The notes below the pieces were generated by a model. It searched no databases. It was not told where the DNA came from and was given only the letters and a program-made list of their open reading frames with translations. Positions 19,392-29,370 of a stretch of 64,000 bases of DNA are shown here, in pieces. This stretch comes from CAYNLK01 sp964398055. Lineage in GTDB: Bacteria; Chloroflexota; Anaerolineae; 4572-78; J111. Every line of letters begins with the position of its first letter. Position 1 is the stretch's first letter. Both the position numbers and the translations under genes were made by a program. Location: assembly GCA_964398055.1 (NCBI GenBank), contig CAYNLK010000011.1, forward strand, positions 1 to 64,000. The letters run 5' to 3'.

Positions 19392-20266
19392 ATACGGCGT
19401 TAGTGATTGGGGCGTCAGGTCAAGTAGGAGAACATCTGATGCAAACTTTGGGGGCAACTCCGTTAAAGGTCTTTGGAACTTACCGGTCACACTACGTACC
19501 TGGTTTTCTATTACTCAATATTATTAACCGAGATAACGTGTTGGAGCAACTAGGGCAATTAAAGCCCAATATAGTGTTTTTACCGGCTTCTTTGACGAAT
19601 GTTGATTATTGCGAATTACATCCGCAAGACGGGTTTTGTACAAATGTTGTTGGGGTGAGGAATGTGGTTGAGGCCGTAAATGCACTTGGAGCCAAACTTG
19701 TATATTTTTCTTCCGACTATATTTTTGATGGAGAAAATGGTCCATATCGAGAAGATGATCATGCTAATCCCATTTGTGTGTATGGACTTCAAAAATTGAT
19801 AGCTGAACATTACATCAGCCTGTGGTGTAAAAATTCTCTCATCATTAGAACCACGGTGGTGTACGGTTGGGAGAGGCAGGGTAAAAATTTTATTTATCGC
19901 CTGATCAACACGTTAAATTCAGGTCAGGTGCTCCGCGTTCCGTTGGATCAGGTTGGTAGCCCCACGTATGCTCCCAATCTGGCCCAGGCTGTTATCGAAT
20001 TGAGTTTGAAAGACGCGCAAGGCGTCTACCATCTTGTTGGCCCTAAACGCGTCAACCGATATGAATTTGCCTGTGAAGCAGCGCGAGTGTTTGGGTTGGA
20101 CGAGACATTGATCCAACCTGTAGCAACAGCCGAACTTAACCAAAAAGCATCCCGCCCTCTCAATGCGGGGATGATAGTCGAAAAAGCCCAGGCTAAATTA
20201 TCGACTCCTCTGTTAGATTATCGCGTGGGCCTGCGGACAATGGCGGCAGAAAGGGCAATAAATTGA
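19388..20266 (+). CDS. RmlD-like sugar-nucleotide reductase
   Basis: The ATG at 19388 overlaps the previous stop (ATGA). The Rossmann start is ALVIGASGQVGEHL; further landmarks are LPASLTNVDYCELHP, FSSDYIFDGENGPY and the Y-x3-K region ICVYGLQKLIAE. These fit the dTDP-4-dehydrorhamnose reductase family. Positioned with CDP-sugar enzymes and an RmlC-like epimerase, it is a candidate for the final 4-keto reductase of a CDP-3,6-dideoxyhexose. Confidence 0.82.
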   Translation: MNTALVIGASGQVGEHLMQTLGATPLKVFGTYRSHYVPGFLLLNIINRDNVLEQLGQLKPNIVFLPASLTNVDYCELHPQDGFCTNVVGVRNVVEAVNALGAKLVYFSSDYIFDGENGPYREDDHANPICVYGLQKLIAEHYISLWCKNSLIIRTTVVYGWERQGKNFIYRLINTLNSGQVLRVPLDQVGSPTYAPNLAQAVIELSLKDAQGVYHLVGPKRVNRYEFACEAARVFGLDETLIQPVATAELNQKASRPLNAGMIVEKAQAKLSTPLLDYRVGLRTMAAERAIN

Positions 20267-21576
20267 AAAACGCCGACCAATTACGTCGAGAAATTTTAAA
20301 ACTTGTTGAAACCTATCATCAGGCGATGTGGCCCTCCCGTGATTTTTTGCCGGGCGAGTCAGTAGTACCGGTATCTGGCCGGGTATTTGACGCCGATGAA
20401 TTGGTGTATTTGGTCGACTCAGCTTTGGATTTCTGGCTGACTACCGGCCGTTACGCTGATCAGTTTGAACGAGAGTTCGCTCGTTTTATGCAGGTGCGAC
20501 ACGCTTTGCTGTGTAATTCCGGCTCTTCAGCCAACTTACTGGCTCTCTCGGCCTTGACCTCCCCAAAGTTAGGTGAACGGCAGCTCAAACCGGGTGATGA
20601 AGTCATTACAATAGCGGCTGGTTTCCCTACCACGGTCAATCCGATTATTCAAAACAATCTGACGCCAGTTTTTTTGGATATAGAATTGGGCACTTATAAC
20701 CTTGATGTCAACTATCTGGATGAGGCCATCACCGAAAAAACAAAAGCTATTATGCTGGCCCATACGCTGGGTAATCCCTTTAACCTGGATGCAGTTAAAG
20801 CAGTGGCTGAACGCCATAATCTGTGGCTGATTGAAGATAATTGCGATGCCCTTGGTTCTACCTACCGGGGCCAGTTGACCGGGACATTTGGCGATCTAGC
20901 CACGGTAAGTTTTTATCCGGCGCATCACATCACGATGGGCGAAGGCGGTTGTGTGTTGACTAACCGGCCTCAACTTAAAACTCTGGTGGAGTCCTTCAGA
21001 GACTGGGGGCGCGATTGTTGGTGCGCGCCGGGAAAAGAAAATACCTGCGGGAAACGCTTTGAATGGCAGTTGGGTGATCTACCTTATGGCTATGATCACA
21101 AATACATCTACTCTCACATTGGTTACAATCTCAAACTAACCGATATGCAGGCGGCGGTAGGTGTGGCACAGTTGAAGAAGCTGCCGGAGTTTATCTCAAC
21201 GCGCAAACGTAATTGGCAGCAATTATACGATGCACTCAAACCCTATCAGGAATTTTTGATCTTACCCCAACCTACACCATTTAGCGATCCAAGTTGGTTT
21301 GGTTTTCTGATTACAGTCAGGCCAGAGGCTCCGTTTACTCGTAGTGAACTGGTGCATCATCTGGAAGAACACAAAATAGCCACCCGGCTTTTGTTTGGCG
21401 GGAATTTGTTGCATCAACCGGCCTATCAGCAGGTTCCTCACCGGGTTGTGGGGAGATTAACCAATACTGACGTAGCTATGGAGCAGTCCTTTTGGATTGG
21501 GGTGTATCCAGGGTTGAGTGAGCAAAGCCTCTTATACACCGCCAAGCTTGTTGCACGATTCTTCAATCAAATTTAG
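20263..21576 (+). CDS. rfbH: CDP-4-keto-6-deoxyglucose 3-dehydrase (E1/RfbH)
   Basis: This 437-residue PMP-dependent enzyme removes the 3-hydroxyl of CDP-4-keto-6-deoxyglucose. Two diagnostic features are visible. The usual PLP lysine is replaced by His in FYPAHHITMGEGG (about residue 221). The [2Fe-2S] cysteines occur in DWGRDCWCAPGKENTCG (about 250-262). The TTG start overlaps the previous stop. The enzyme needs an electron-donating reductase (E3), which is not encoded next to it. Confidence 0.95.
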   Translation: MKNADQLRREILKLVETYHQAMWPSRDFLPGESVVPVSGRVFDADELVYLVDSALDFWLTTGRYADQFEREFARFMQVRHALLCNSGSSANLLALSALTSPKLGERQLKPGDEVITIAAGFPTTVNPIIQNNLTPVFLDIELGTYNLDVNYLDEAITEKTKAIMLAHTLGNPFNLDAVKAVAERHNLWLIEDNCDALGSTYRGQLTGTFGDLATVSFYPAHHITMGEGGCVLTNRPQLKTLVESFRDWGRDCWCAPGKENTCGKRFEWQLGDLPYGYDHKYIYSHIGYNLKLTDMQAAVGVAQLKKLPEFISTRKRNWQQLYDALKPYQEFLILPQPTPFSDPSWFGFLITVRPEAPFTRSELVHHLEEHKIATRLLFGGNLLHQPAYQQVPHRVVGRLTNTDVAMEQSFWIGVYPGLSEQSLLYTAKLVARFFNQI

Positions 21577-21591
21577 TAGTAACTTTATTTG

Positions 21592-23058
21592 ATGCGTCAA
21601 CTTCTCAAAACCCTAACTAAAATGACAGTGAGTTATGGCGCAATTCAGTGGTTGGGGCCTGCAATTACATTTATTTTTACACCAATTCTTACCAGGATTC
21701 TTACCCCATCTGATTACGGAGTTGCTGAATATGTACTTTCAGTAGTTTCCGCAGTTAATGTTCTGGCTTTGTTGGCATTGCCTCAAGCATTAACCACGCA
21801 TTTTAATGATCGTCCGCAAGATGTTGAATGGCAAAAATCTGTTACCGGAAGCGCACTTACGGCCGTTGTACTTATTGGGATTCCAATTGGAGCAATAATC
21901 TTTGTTTTTTCTGGTGAAATTGCAGGGTTTGGTTTGCAGGATGAGGGGTATGGCTTTTTTTTTCAGTTGGTAGGCGTTACTATCGTTTTGGGCCTATGTA
22001 CAAATATTTTGATTGCCGCTGCGCAGGCCGCGCTTAAGGTTCGGTGGGGATTATTTTTTAGTAGCACGACGTTAGGAATGACAGTTCTTGGTAACGTTGT
22101 ATTTATTATCATCTTGCGGTTGGGAGCCTCAGGATTGATTCTTGTACCGGTTGTTACAGGCTTGGTCTTGAGTGCGGTTACATTTGTTACGACACGCTCC
22201 CTGATCGGTAAACCCGATTTAACTGTAATGAAAACTCTCGTTATTTCAGGTATCTTCTTATTGCCGTCATTAGTGGCAATATGGATGCTACAACTCTCTG
22301 ACCGATTAATTTTGGTACATTTTGTATCAACCGAAGCACTAGGGCATTATTCAATAGCAAATAAAATCGCAAGTTTGCTTGCTGTGTTTATAGGACCTGT
22401 TTTTGTGGCCTGGACACCATTAATGTTGGCAGTCAAAGATACATCTTCGTCAAAACAGCAATATGCAGATATGGCCAGATTCTTGATTGCACTGATATTA
22501 TTTATTGCTTTAGGACTTGGGTTATTTGCTAACGAAATCCTGATTATCCTTACACGTCCGGCTTATTTACCCGCAGCACCCTATGTAGGATTCCTGACTT
22601 ATATTTACATTTTGGGTGCCGTTGGAACAATTCTCGGCACTCATGCAATGGGGGCCAAACGGCTTAAGGAACTAAGCGGATCAGTGCTTTTTGGTGCTGT
22701 TATAAATTTGATACTGAATCTTTTCCTGATCCCGCCATATGGTTTATGGGGAGCAACATTTGCTACTATTGTGGGCTATGCTATCCCACAAGTAATCATT
22801 TATAACCATCTTAAAAAACAATCCCATATACCTTATGAAACAACAAAATTCTTAGTGGCGTTTGCCGTACAAATTAGCTTACTGGTGTTAGGAACATTAT
22901 TTCTTCCCTCAAACTTTTTTCTACGCATCACCGTTAAAACATCTTTATTTCTTTTTCTTCCCGTTAGTTTCCTAATTATTGGTGTAATTACCAAACCTGA
23001 AATAAATCAAGTGTGGGCTGTTATACGGCATCGGGTCTCGTTTTGTAGCTGGAGGTAA
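21592..23058 (+). CDS. wzx: Wzx-type polysaccharide flippase
   Basis: The 488-residue protein has about 14 hydrophobic segments and the typical N-terminus of the MOP superfamily (QWLGPAITFIFTPILTRILTPSDYGVAEY). It should flip lipid-linked sugar units across the membrane. ATG at 21592 is preferred over the TTG just before it. The sequence is markedly AT-rich compared with the flanking kilobases. Confidence 0.9.
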   Translation: MRQLLKTLTKMTVSYGAIQWLGPAITFIFTPILTRILTPSDYGVAEYVLSVVSAVNVLALLALPQALTTHFNDRPQDVEWQKSVTGSALTAVVLIGIPIGAIIFVFSGEIAGFGLQDEGYGFFFQLVGVTIVLGLCTNILIAAAQAALKVRWGLFFSSTTLGMTVLGNVVFIIILRLGASGLILVPVVTGLVLSAVTFVTTRSLIGKPDLTVMKTLVISGIFLLPSLVAIWMLQLSDRLILVHFVSTEALGHYSIANKIASLLAVFIGPVFVAWTPLMLAVKDTSSSKQQYADMARFLIALILFIALGLGLFANEILIILTRPAYLPAAPYVGFLTYIYILGAVGTILGTHAMGAKRLKELSGSVLFGAVINLILNLFLIPPYGLWGATFATIVGYAIPQVIIYNHLKKQSHIPYETTKFLVAFAVQISLLVLGTLFLPSNFFLRITVKTSLFLFLPVSFLIIGVITKPEINQVWAVIRHRVSFCSWR

Positions 23059-23063
23059 GTCTC

Positions 23064-24104
23064 TTGTATGCGATAACCTATAAAGATTCAAAAACCCCAT
23101 GGGCTAGCATCTGTATCCCGACATATCGAAGGCAAGACCTGTTACGCGAAACACTTAAAAATTTAACTAAACAAACGATGCCCGATTTTGAAGTGATTAT
23201 TTCTGACAATGACCCTACAGGTAGCAGCCAAAATGTCGTTAAAGAATTCAAGGATCCCAGATTTAAGTACTTTCGTAATCAAAAGAATGTAGGTATGGTA
23301 AAGAACACCAATTTAGCATTGATACGGGCTGAGGGGGAGTTTGTGGTGACCTTACCTGATGATGACACACTATATCCAGAAATGTTAGCAACACTTCAGC
23401 AATTGGTTGAACAGCAACCAGGATTTGGGGCTTATTTCGGTGCAATGGATCTGAATGTCATGACGCCAGAAGTCGCTTGGGTGCAGGGTACACCGCTGGG
23501 TAAAACCTCATTTGTTGCGCCGAATTATTCTCTGGGTGCCGTTCGGATTTATACCAGTAAAGAGTTTCCATTTGCCTACCTCTCATATCAAATTTTCCCT
23601 GCTGTTTTCTGGGCAGCTGGGATTGTTCGGCGGTCAATAGCTTTAGAAGTTGGTGGAATGCCGGATTATGGTTCAACGTTAATGTTTGATCATGCCTATT
23701 TGCTTAGAGTTGGGGCCAAATCCGGATTAGCTTCAATAAATTTGCCGTTGTGTTCACAAAATATGCATGGAATGAACGCAACTTATGGTGATTTCAAGCA
23801 AATAAATTCTTGTGTAAAGGGTTTTTATCAATATCTCTCGTTTCATCTGTCCAAACGAGACGATTGGCCACAGCTTCGCCGTGCATTAGAAAAGTATTTA
23901 GGTAATTTTATAGTTGGTTACTCAATGACAATAAGAAGATATAACAAGTTGTATGGGGCACAGGAGTCGCCAAATTTACTTCTCTTAAGACTCTTTAGGC
24001 CGCCGCTCACACGCCCAATCTTCTGGAAATACTTATTGGCGGCTCAAGCACCAATGCTTTTTCCATATTATCAACGGTTTAAACAGCAATTGATGAAGAA
24101 TTGA
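23064..24104 (+). CDS. Family 2 glycosyltransferase (GT-A), copy 1
   Basis: The 346-residue protein starts with TTG six bases after the flippase. It has the GT2 opening ASICIPTYRRQDLLRETLKN, then DFEVIISDNDPT and the metal-binding LPDDDTLYPE. The C-terminal half carries GGMPDYGSTLMFDHAYLLRVG, which probably includes acceptor contacts. It is predicted to be cytoplasmic or membrane-associated. Donor and acceptor cannot be predicted. Confidence 0.88.
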   Translation: MYAITYKDSKTPWASICIPTYRRQDLLRETLKNLTKQTMPDFEVIISDNDPTGSSQNVVKEFKDPRFKYFRNQKNVGMVKNTNLALIRAEGEFVVTLPDDDTLYPEMLATLQQLVEQQPGFGAYFGAMDLNVMTPEVAWVQGTPLGKTSFVAPNYSLGAVRIYTSKEFPFAYLSYQIFPAVFWAAGIVRRSIALEVGGMPDYGSTLMFDHAYLLRVGAKSGLASINLPLCSQNMHGMNATYGDFKQINSCVKGFYQYLSFHLSKRDDWPQLRRALEKYLGNFIVGYSMTIRRYNKLYGAQESPNLLLLRLFRPPLTRPIFWKYLLAAQAPMLFPYYQRFKQQLMKN

Positions 24105-24137
24105 AGCCCAACTAAAAACTAACTGTAGATTAAGAAT

Positions 24138-25145
24138 ATGTCTGTACCTAGAGTAACAGTTGTAATACCAACTTTCAATCGAGCAAGATTCTTGCTAGAA
24201 ACAATTCAAAGTGTCCTTGACCAAACGTACACAGATTTTGAAATATTAATTTCAGATGATGCTTCAACAGATAATACCACGCAAGTCGTACTTGGTTTTC
24301 AAGACCCACGAATCCATTACCACCGTCACTCAAAAAATATAGGTATAACTCCTAACTGGCAATTTGTTGTTTCACAGGCAAGAACTGAACTGATAGCGAT
24401 GTTAGCTGATGATGATATATATCTACCCGAACATCTTTCAACAGCCGTTCAAGCGCTTGATGATTATCCGAAAGCAGTCTATTACACTTGTGAAGCAAAA
24501 TATTTTGGTAAGGGGATAGCTGAGGGGAGCGGATATCGTCCACAAGGTATCACCGATACAGAAACTTCTTTGATTTATGTTTCACCCCGACAAGCAGTTC
24601 GTTTTTTGGGTTCGGATAATCCTGGCCCAATTAATGGTATGATCTGTCGCGCGAGAGTATTGCAGGATCCAAAACTATATTGGGGAAAACAGGACTATAT
24701 TCCACAAGATTTACTAGTTATGACCCAATTAATGGTGCAAGGTGGGTTTATATTCGGAAATCGTTCAACAACGAAGTTTCGAATTCACGGGGCGAATACA
24801 TCGCTGGTTAATGGTATTGCTAGGTTGCGATATAATTGTATGGTGTGGTATGGTGTTAGGTGGCTTGTTCAGTTTCTACTTGACCGGAATATTTGCACCT
24901 TAGTAGATATTGAGACTCACGGTTTTACGGCTACATCCCTTGAACAACACGTGGTTCCACTAGTTTTAGGTTTAGCATCTTACGATAGCTCCCCTGAACA
25001 ACAGGTTGTTGCATATCGAATATTTCAACAACGGCGGGACGCCGACAAGGTATCGGCCCGTTTTCGGCTTGCACGACTATTTGGCTTTTGGACATTGCCA
25101 CTAGCTGAAAAAATTTCTCAATTTCGTGTTGGATGGCAGCCGTAA
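24138..25145 (+). CDS. Family 2 glycosyltransferase, copy 2
   Basis: The 335-residue GT2 has VTVVIPTFNRARFLLETIQS, DFEILISDDASTDNT and MLADDDIYLPEH. It resembles the upstream GT2 and may be an old duplicate. The AT-rich base use matches the segment. It lies 33 bases after copy 1. The sugar it transfers is unknown. Confidence 0.9.
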   Translation: MSVPRVTVVIPTFNRARFLLETIQSVLDQTYTDFEILISDDASTDNTTQVVLGFQDPRIHYHRHSKNIGITPNWQFVVSQARTELIAMLADDDIYLPEHLSTAVQALDDYPKAVYYTCEAKYFGKGIAEGSGYRPQGITDTETSLIYVSPRQAVRFLGSDNPGPINGMICRARVLQDPKLYWGKQDYIPQDLLVMTQLMVQGGFIFGNRSTTKFRIHGANTSLVNGIARLRYNCMVWYGVRWLVQFLLDRNICTLVDIETHGFTATSLEQHVVPLVLGLASYDSSPEQQVVAYRIFQQRRDADKVSARFRLARLFGFWTLPLAEKISQFRVGWQP

Positions 25146-25181
25146 TAAAACTAATGAGTAGATATTACTTTAGTTGTCATA

Positions 25182-26135
25182 ATGAACTTGACTGAGATTG
25201 TAAAATCCCAAATAATCTCTAACAATTCCAAAACGCCATTACCTGATCAGCCACTCGTCAGCATCATCATTACTTGTTACAATTACGGAAAATTCCTTGA
25301 CGAGGCTATTGAGAGTGCGTTAAATCAAGACTATTCTCCTATTGAGATTATCGTTGTTAACGATGGTTCAGATGATAACACGGTTGAGGTTGCCAATAAA
25401 TATCCGGTTCGGTTAGTTGATCAAACTAATCAAGGAGTTGCTAAGGCACGACAAAATGGATTTCAGCAGTCGCAGGGTAAGTATTGTCTATTTTTAGATG
25501 CTGACGATAAATTGCATTCCACGTATGTTTCTAAAACAACCGCAATACTAGAACAAGAGCCAGATATTGGATTTGTATACACCCACGCTCAATTATTTGG
25601 TGACCAACACGGAGTGATGATTAGCAGAGAGTTTAACATTTTTGCATTGATGATAGGCAACTATATCCCAGTTACTTGCCTAATTCGGCGTCAAATTATT
25701 GCGACGGTCGACGAAATGGATTCGCGTCTACCCATGTTAGAGGATTGGGATTATTGGCTCACATTAGCAGAAAGAGGGTTTGAGGGCAAACTACTTCCAG
25801 AACCACTCTTAGAATGGAGACAGTATGGTTCTAATAGTCGAGGCAGAGGTTCGATGGCGCAACGTCGGCGGGCGGTGCTACAAATTCATAGAAAACACCC
25901 TTCTTTATTTACCCCATTAAAAACAATCCAGGTTATACTTGCCAGGCAAAAAAACAAATTAGTTAACAGTATAATTGAAATGATTTTGTGGCCTCTTGCC
26001 AAGTTTAACCCAGAGCAATATGACCGTCTTCGTGTTTATTGGTTATCCTGTCTTACCACAATGTTAGTAGTAGTAAAAAATTACCCTGTTAGTACAAACG
26101 GTGAAACTCGAAACCTATTTCTGGTAGATGGGTAA
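25182..26135 (+). CDS. Family 2 glycosyltransferase, copy 3
   Basis: The 317-residue GT2 shows VSIIITCYNYGKFLDEAIES, EIIVVNDGSDDNT and LFLDADDKLHS. EDWDYWLTLAERGFEG, with the ED-x-D/W pattern of a GT2 catalytic base, follows in the second half. It differs from copies 1 and 2 in the DxD region (DADD) and probably transfers a different sugar. Confidence 0.9.
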   Translation: MNLTEIVKSQIISNNSKTPLPDQPLVSIIITCYNYGKFLDEAIESALNQDYSPIEIIVVNDGSDDNTVEVANKYPVRLVDQTNQGVAKARQNGFQQSQGKYCLFLDADDKLHSTYVSKTTAILEQEPDIGFVYTHAQLFGDQHGVMISREFNIFALMIGNYIPVTCLIRRQIIATVDEMDSRLPMLEDWDYWLTLAERGFEGKLLPEPLLEWRQYGSNSRGRGSMAQRRRAVLQIHRKHPSLFTPLKTIQVILARQKNKLVNSIIEMILWPLAKFNPEQYDRLRVYWLSCLTTMLVVVKNYPVSTNGETRNLFLVDG

Positions 26136-26140
26136 CGAAA

Positions 26141-27130
26141 ATGCCAGATTTGAAAGTAAGTGTTGTAATTGGCACGTACAATCAACAAGATTTTATCCAC
26201 GAGACGCTGGACAGTGTTTTGGCCCAAACTTACCCCCACTTGGAAATTATCGTTGCCGATGATGGCTCTACAGACGATACCCCCCACATTCTAAAAGACT
26301 ATCAACAACGTTTTTCCACAAAAATAAAATTGGCTCTGGGCGAAAAGAATATCGGCATTCCTGGCAATATCAATCGAGGGCTGGCTCTCCGCACCGGCGA
26401 ACTTACCGCTTTTTTAGACGGCGATGACTTAATGTTACCCACCAAAATCGAAAAACAGGTGGCACTTTTACAAAATCATTCCGAAGCCACCGGTTGTTAT
26501 CACGATATGGACATCCTTGAATCTGAAACAGGGCAAATCTTGGGCCGGATGAGTGAACTGTATAACGGTTCTCCCACATTAACTCAGGGTACCCTCGATA
26601 AATGGTTTCGCCCCCGTAATTTTTTTGCGCCTTCATCAATTATGACTCGAACCAATGCCTGCCCTGCCCACGGTTTTGACGAACGGCTTAAACATTTGAG
26701 TGAAGTGTTATTTTTTGTTGAAACATTTAGAACGGGGAAATTATTGGCAATTAATGAAGTGTTGGGGCAGTATCGTCGGCACAGCCACAATCTTACCAGC
26801 AATCCTGCTGCCAGAGCTCAGATGACCGAATATGAACTGCTCGTGTACGCCATCTTGGAAGCGAGATATCCGGATTTATTCCCTTTGCTCAAGAAATTGC
26901 GTATTAGTTGTTTGGCCGCCGGAGCTATCCAGCATTATCGAGGTGGTGACGTTAAATGTGCTCGTAAAATTCTGTGGAATATTGCCCGCCGTGGTGCCGT
27001 GATTAAGAGCCTGATGATTTTTTTAGGGTTGTTAATTATGGGACAGGAAGAAATATCTTCGGCAATTTCGGCTCAACCTTACCATCGTTCAGGCTGGATA
27101 AATCGACTCGCTCGACTTATTCTTGGCTGA
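26141..27130 (+). CDS. Family 2 glycosyltransferase, copy 4
   Basis: The 329-residue GT2 begins six bases after copy 3. It has VSVVIGTYNQQDFIHETLDS, EIIVADDGSTDDT and AFLDGDDLMLPTK. A hydrophobic stretch near the C-terminus (SLMIFLGLLIMG) could associate with the membrane. Its end overlaps the TTG start of the next gene. It lies at the edge of the AT-rich segment. Confidence 0.9.
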   Translation: MPDLKVSVVIGTYNQQDFIHETLDSVLAQTYPHLEIIVADDGSTDDTPHILKDYQQRFSTKIKLALGEKNIGIPGNINRGLALRTGELTAFLDGDDLMLPTKIEKQVALLQNHSEATGCYHDMDILESETGQILGRMSELYNGSPTLTQGTLDKWFRPRNFFAPSSIMTRTNACPAHGFDERLKHLSEVLFFVETFRTGKLLAINEVLGQYRRHSHNLTSNPAARAQMTEYELLVYAILEARYPDLFPLLKKLRISCLAAGAIQHYRGGDVKCARKILWNIARRGAVIKSLMIFLGLLIMGQEEISSAISAQPYHRSGWINRLARLILG

Positions 27131-28247
27131 AAATATTCGTTGGCTGCATCAAGTGTTAAATTCCGTGAACATCGCCCTAGACCTCCAATCCACTTTAGGT
27201 CACCAAACCGGCATTGGCCGCGGCGCGGCTAACCTGCTGGCTGCCCTCAAACGGGTCGCTCCGCAACACGCCTACGTCGAATTGACTTGGGGCCGCAATA
27301 TGGTCATGCGCCTCGACCGCCGCCTGCGCTGGCAGCAGTGGCACGTCCCCCGGCGGGCCAAACTTGCCAAGGCTGACCTGCTCCACGTCCCCGGCTTCGA
27401 TGCGCCGCTATATCAGCCCTGCCCTACCATTCTCACCGTGCATGATCTGATTGGTATGCTTTTCCCGGTCAGTTTGCCGCCGATTGCCCGTTTTTATTGG
27501 TCAAAATGGTTGCCCTTCACAGTTCATTTTGCCACTCACCTTCTGGCAGACTCCGAACACACCGCCAGGGATATTATTCGCTTGCTGCAAATTCCGCCAG
27601 AACGAATTACCGTTGTTCCTTTTGGGGTAGCCCCCCAATATCGACCTTTGGACCATCAACCCGTTCAATTGATTCGCCAAAAATATCAACTACCGGAGCA
27701 GTTCATCCTATTTGTGAGCACGTTAGAACCGCGTAAGGGCCTGGATACGCTGGTTCAGGCTTTTGCTCGTTTACAATATGCCTATCCCAACCTCAATTTG
27801 GTCCTTGTGGGTCAGCCTGGCTGGTATACCGAGCGTCTCTTTGCCCAAACCAATCTGGAATCGTTGCGCCAAAAAGTTATTTTTACCGGCTACGTGCCCG
27901 ATGACGAATTGGTGCTCCTTTATAATGCGGCCACCCTGTTGGCCTTTCCTTCCCGCTACGAAGGCTTTGGCCTGACCGTGCTGGAGGCGATGGCCTGTGG
28001 GACGCCGGTGGTCTGTTCCAATAGCTCCAGCTTGCCCGAAGTGGCCGGCGATGCGGCCATTATGGTTCCGCCAGATCAATCCGATCTGTTGGCTCAGGCC
28101 ATTCGCCGGGTGCTCGATGATGAGTTGTTGCGACAAGAAATGCGCCACAAAGGATTGGCTCAGGCCGCCCGCTTCACCTGGGAACAAACGGCTCAAAAGA
28201 CCCTGGCTGTCTATGAGAAAGTTCTGAGCAATGCGCGTGACCATTGA
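27123..28247 (+). CDS. Family 4 glycosyltransferase (GT-B), copy 1
   Basis: The 374-residue protein starts at a TTG overlapping the previous gene; a GTG at 27165 (VNIALDLQS) is a plausible alternative because it matches where homologues begin. GT4 marks are the N-terminal GIGRGAANL, LTVHDLIGMLFP, the donor-binding FVSTLEPRKGLDTLV, and the E-x7-E motif in PSRYEGFGLTVLEAMACGTPV. It likely adds a sugar to the lipid-linked repeat unit. Confidence 0.9.
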   Translation: MAENIRWLHQVLNSVNIALDLQSTLGHQTGIGRGAANLLAALKRVAPQHAYVELTWGRNMVMRLDRRLRWQQWHVPRRAKLAKADLLHVPGFDAPLYQPCPTILTVHDLIGMLFPVSLPPIARFYWSKWLPFTVHFATHLLADSEHTARDIIRLLQIPPERITVVPFGVAPQYRPLDHQPVQLIRQKYQLPEQFILFVSTLEPRKGLDTLVQAFARLQYAYPNLNLVLVGQPGWYTERLFAQTNLESLRQKVIFTGYVPDDELVLLYNAATLLAFPSRYEGFGLTVLEAMACGTPVVCSNSSSLPEVAGDAAIMVPPDQSDLLAQAIRRVLDDELLRQEMRHKGLAQAARFTWEQTAQKTLAVYEKVLSNARDH

Positions 28248-29370
28248 CCTGACCCCTGCTCTGCAAACACAAGCTGGATTGGGCCGGTATGCCGCTGAAT
28301 TGACTCTGGCTTTACAGCTTACCCTCCCCCTCGACGAACAACTTGAGTTGTTTTATGTTGATCCCCAGCGTCGTTTACCCGCGACTGCGTTACGAACTCT
28401 GCCGGCTCTTTGTCTGCCTCTGGCCGCTAAACCCTGGCGTTTTCGAGTGATGCTGGCCCATTTTTTCCGCATCTCTCAAGACAAGTTGCTGGGCCAGCCC
28501 GACATTTTTCTGGCAACCGACCATATTTTGCCTAATTTGACCAACAGCCGGACCATTTTTACTTTAGGTGATGTTACTTTTATCTCCCACCCACACACTC
28601 ACTCTCACCTCAACCGGACCTATTTACGTTGGATGATGCCTCATTTTATTCGTCGGGCCGATGCTGTGCTGGCTATTTCACATTCCACACTTCGTGAAGC
28701 GTCTGCGTTTTATCCCGAAATCCACAACAAAGGCCGGGTTATTTATCCCGCTGTAGGTCCCCAATTCTGCCGGATTACAGAGCCAGCTCGCCTTGAGACG
28801 ATTCGCCGTGGCTACAACTTACCAGATCAATTTGTACTTTATGTAGGCACTCTTGAACCACGCAAGAACCTGCCTATTTTTCTAAAAGCTTTTCAGCAAG
28901 CGCAGGCGGAACTGCCTGATTTCAAGCTGGTGATAGCCGGCAAAAAGGGGTGGCTCTATGGTGACATCTTTGCTACAGTACATTCGCTCGGCTTGACTGA
29001 CCGGGTTATTTTTACGGATTTTGTTTCGGATGAGGATTTACCGGCTTTATATACGCTGGCGAAACTGTTTGTGTATCCCTCACTTTACGAAGGTTTTGGT
29101 CTGCCCGTGCTGGAAGCGATGGCCTGCGGCGCGCCGGTGCTGTGTAGCAATACCTCCAGCCTGCCGGAGGTAGCCGGCGAGGCTGCCATCTTGATAAACC
29201 CAAATGATGTTCGGGGGTGGGCGCAGGCAATGGCTCAGGTAATCAAGAATGAGACGCTGCGGGACGATCTTATCCAGCGTGGTTTCCGGCAAGCAGCTCG
29301 CTTTACCTGGGAGGCTACTGCCCGGCAAACTCGCCAGCTTTATCGAGAGCTTTATGCACATCGTCCTTGA
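28231..29370 (+). CDS. Family 4 glycosyltransferase, copy 2
   Basis: The 379-residue GT4 overlaps its neighbours at both ends (17 bases each). Landmarks are GLGRYAAELTLAL, TLGDVTFISHP, YVGTLEPRKNLPIFL and PSLYEGFGLPVLEAMACGAPV. The C-terminal helix RFTWEATARQTRQLYREL is nearly the same as in copies 1 and 3, so the three GT4 genes probably arose by tandem duplication. Confidence 0.9.
   Translation: MRVTIDLTPALQTQAGLGRYAAELTLALQLTLPLDEQLELFYVDPQRRLPATALRTLPALCLPLAAKPWRFRVMLAHFFRISQDKLLGQPDIFLATDHILPNLTNSRTIFTLGDVTFISHPHTHSHLNRTYLRWMMPHFIRRADAVLAISHSTLREASAFYPEIHNKGRVIYPAVGPQFCRITEPARLETIRRGYNLPDQFVLYVGTLEPRKNLPIFLKAFQQAQAELPDFKLVIAGKKGWLYGDIFATVHSLGLTDRVIFTDFVSDEDLPALYTLAKLFVYPSLYEGFGLPVLEAMACGAPVLCSNTSSLPEVAGEAAILINPNDVRGWAQAMAQVIKNETLRDDLIQRGFRQAARFTWEATARQTRQLYRELYAHRP

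Noticed and set aside
18942..20266. dTDP-rhamnose pathway
   Set aside because: RmlA and RmlB equivalents are CDP-specific here (RfbF/RfbG), so the RmlC/RmlD-like genes more likely act on CDP sugars.
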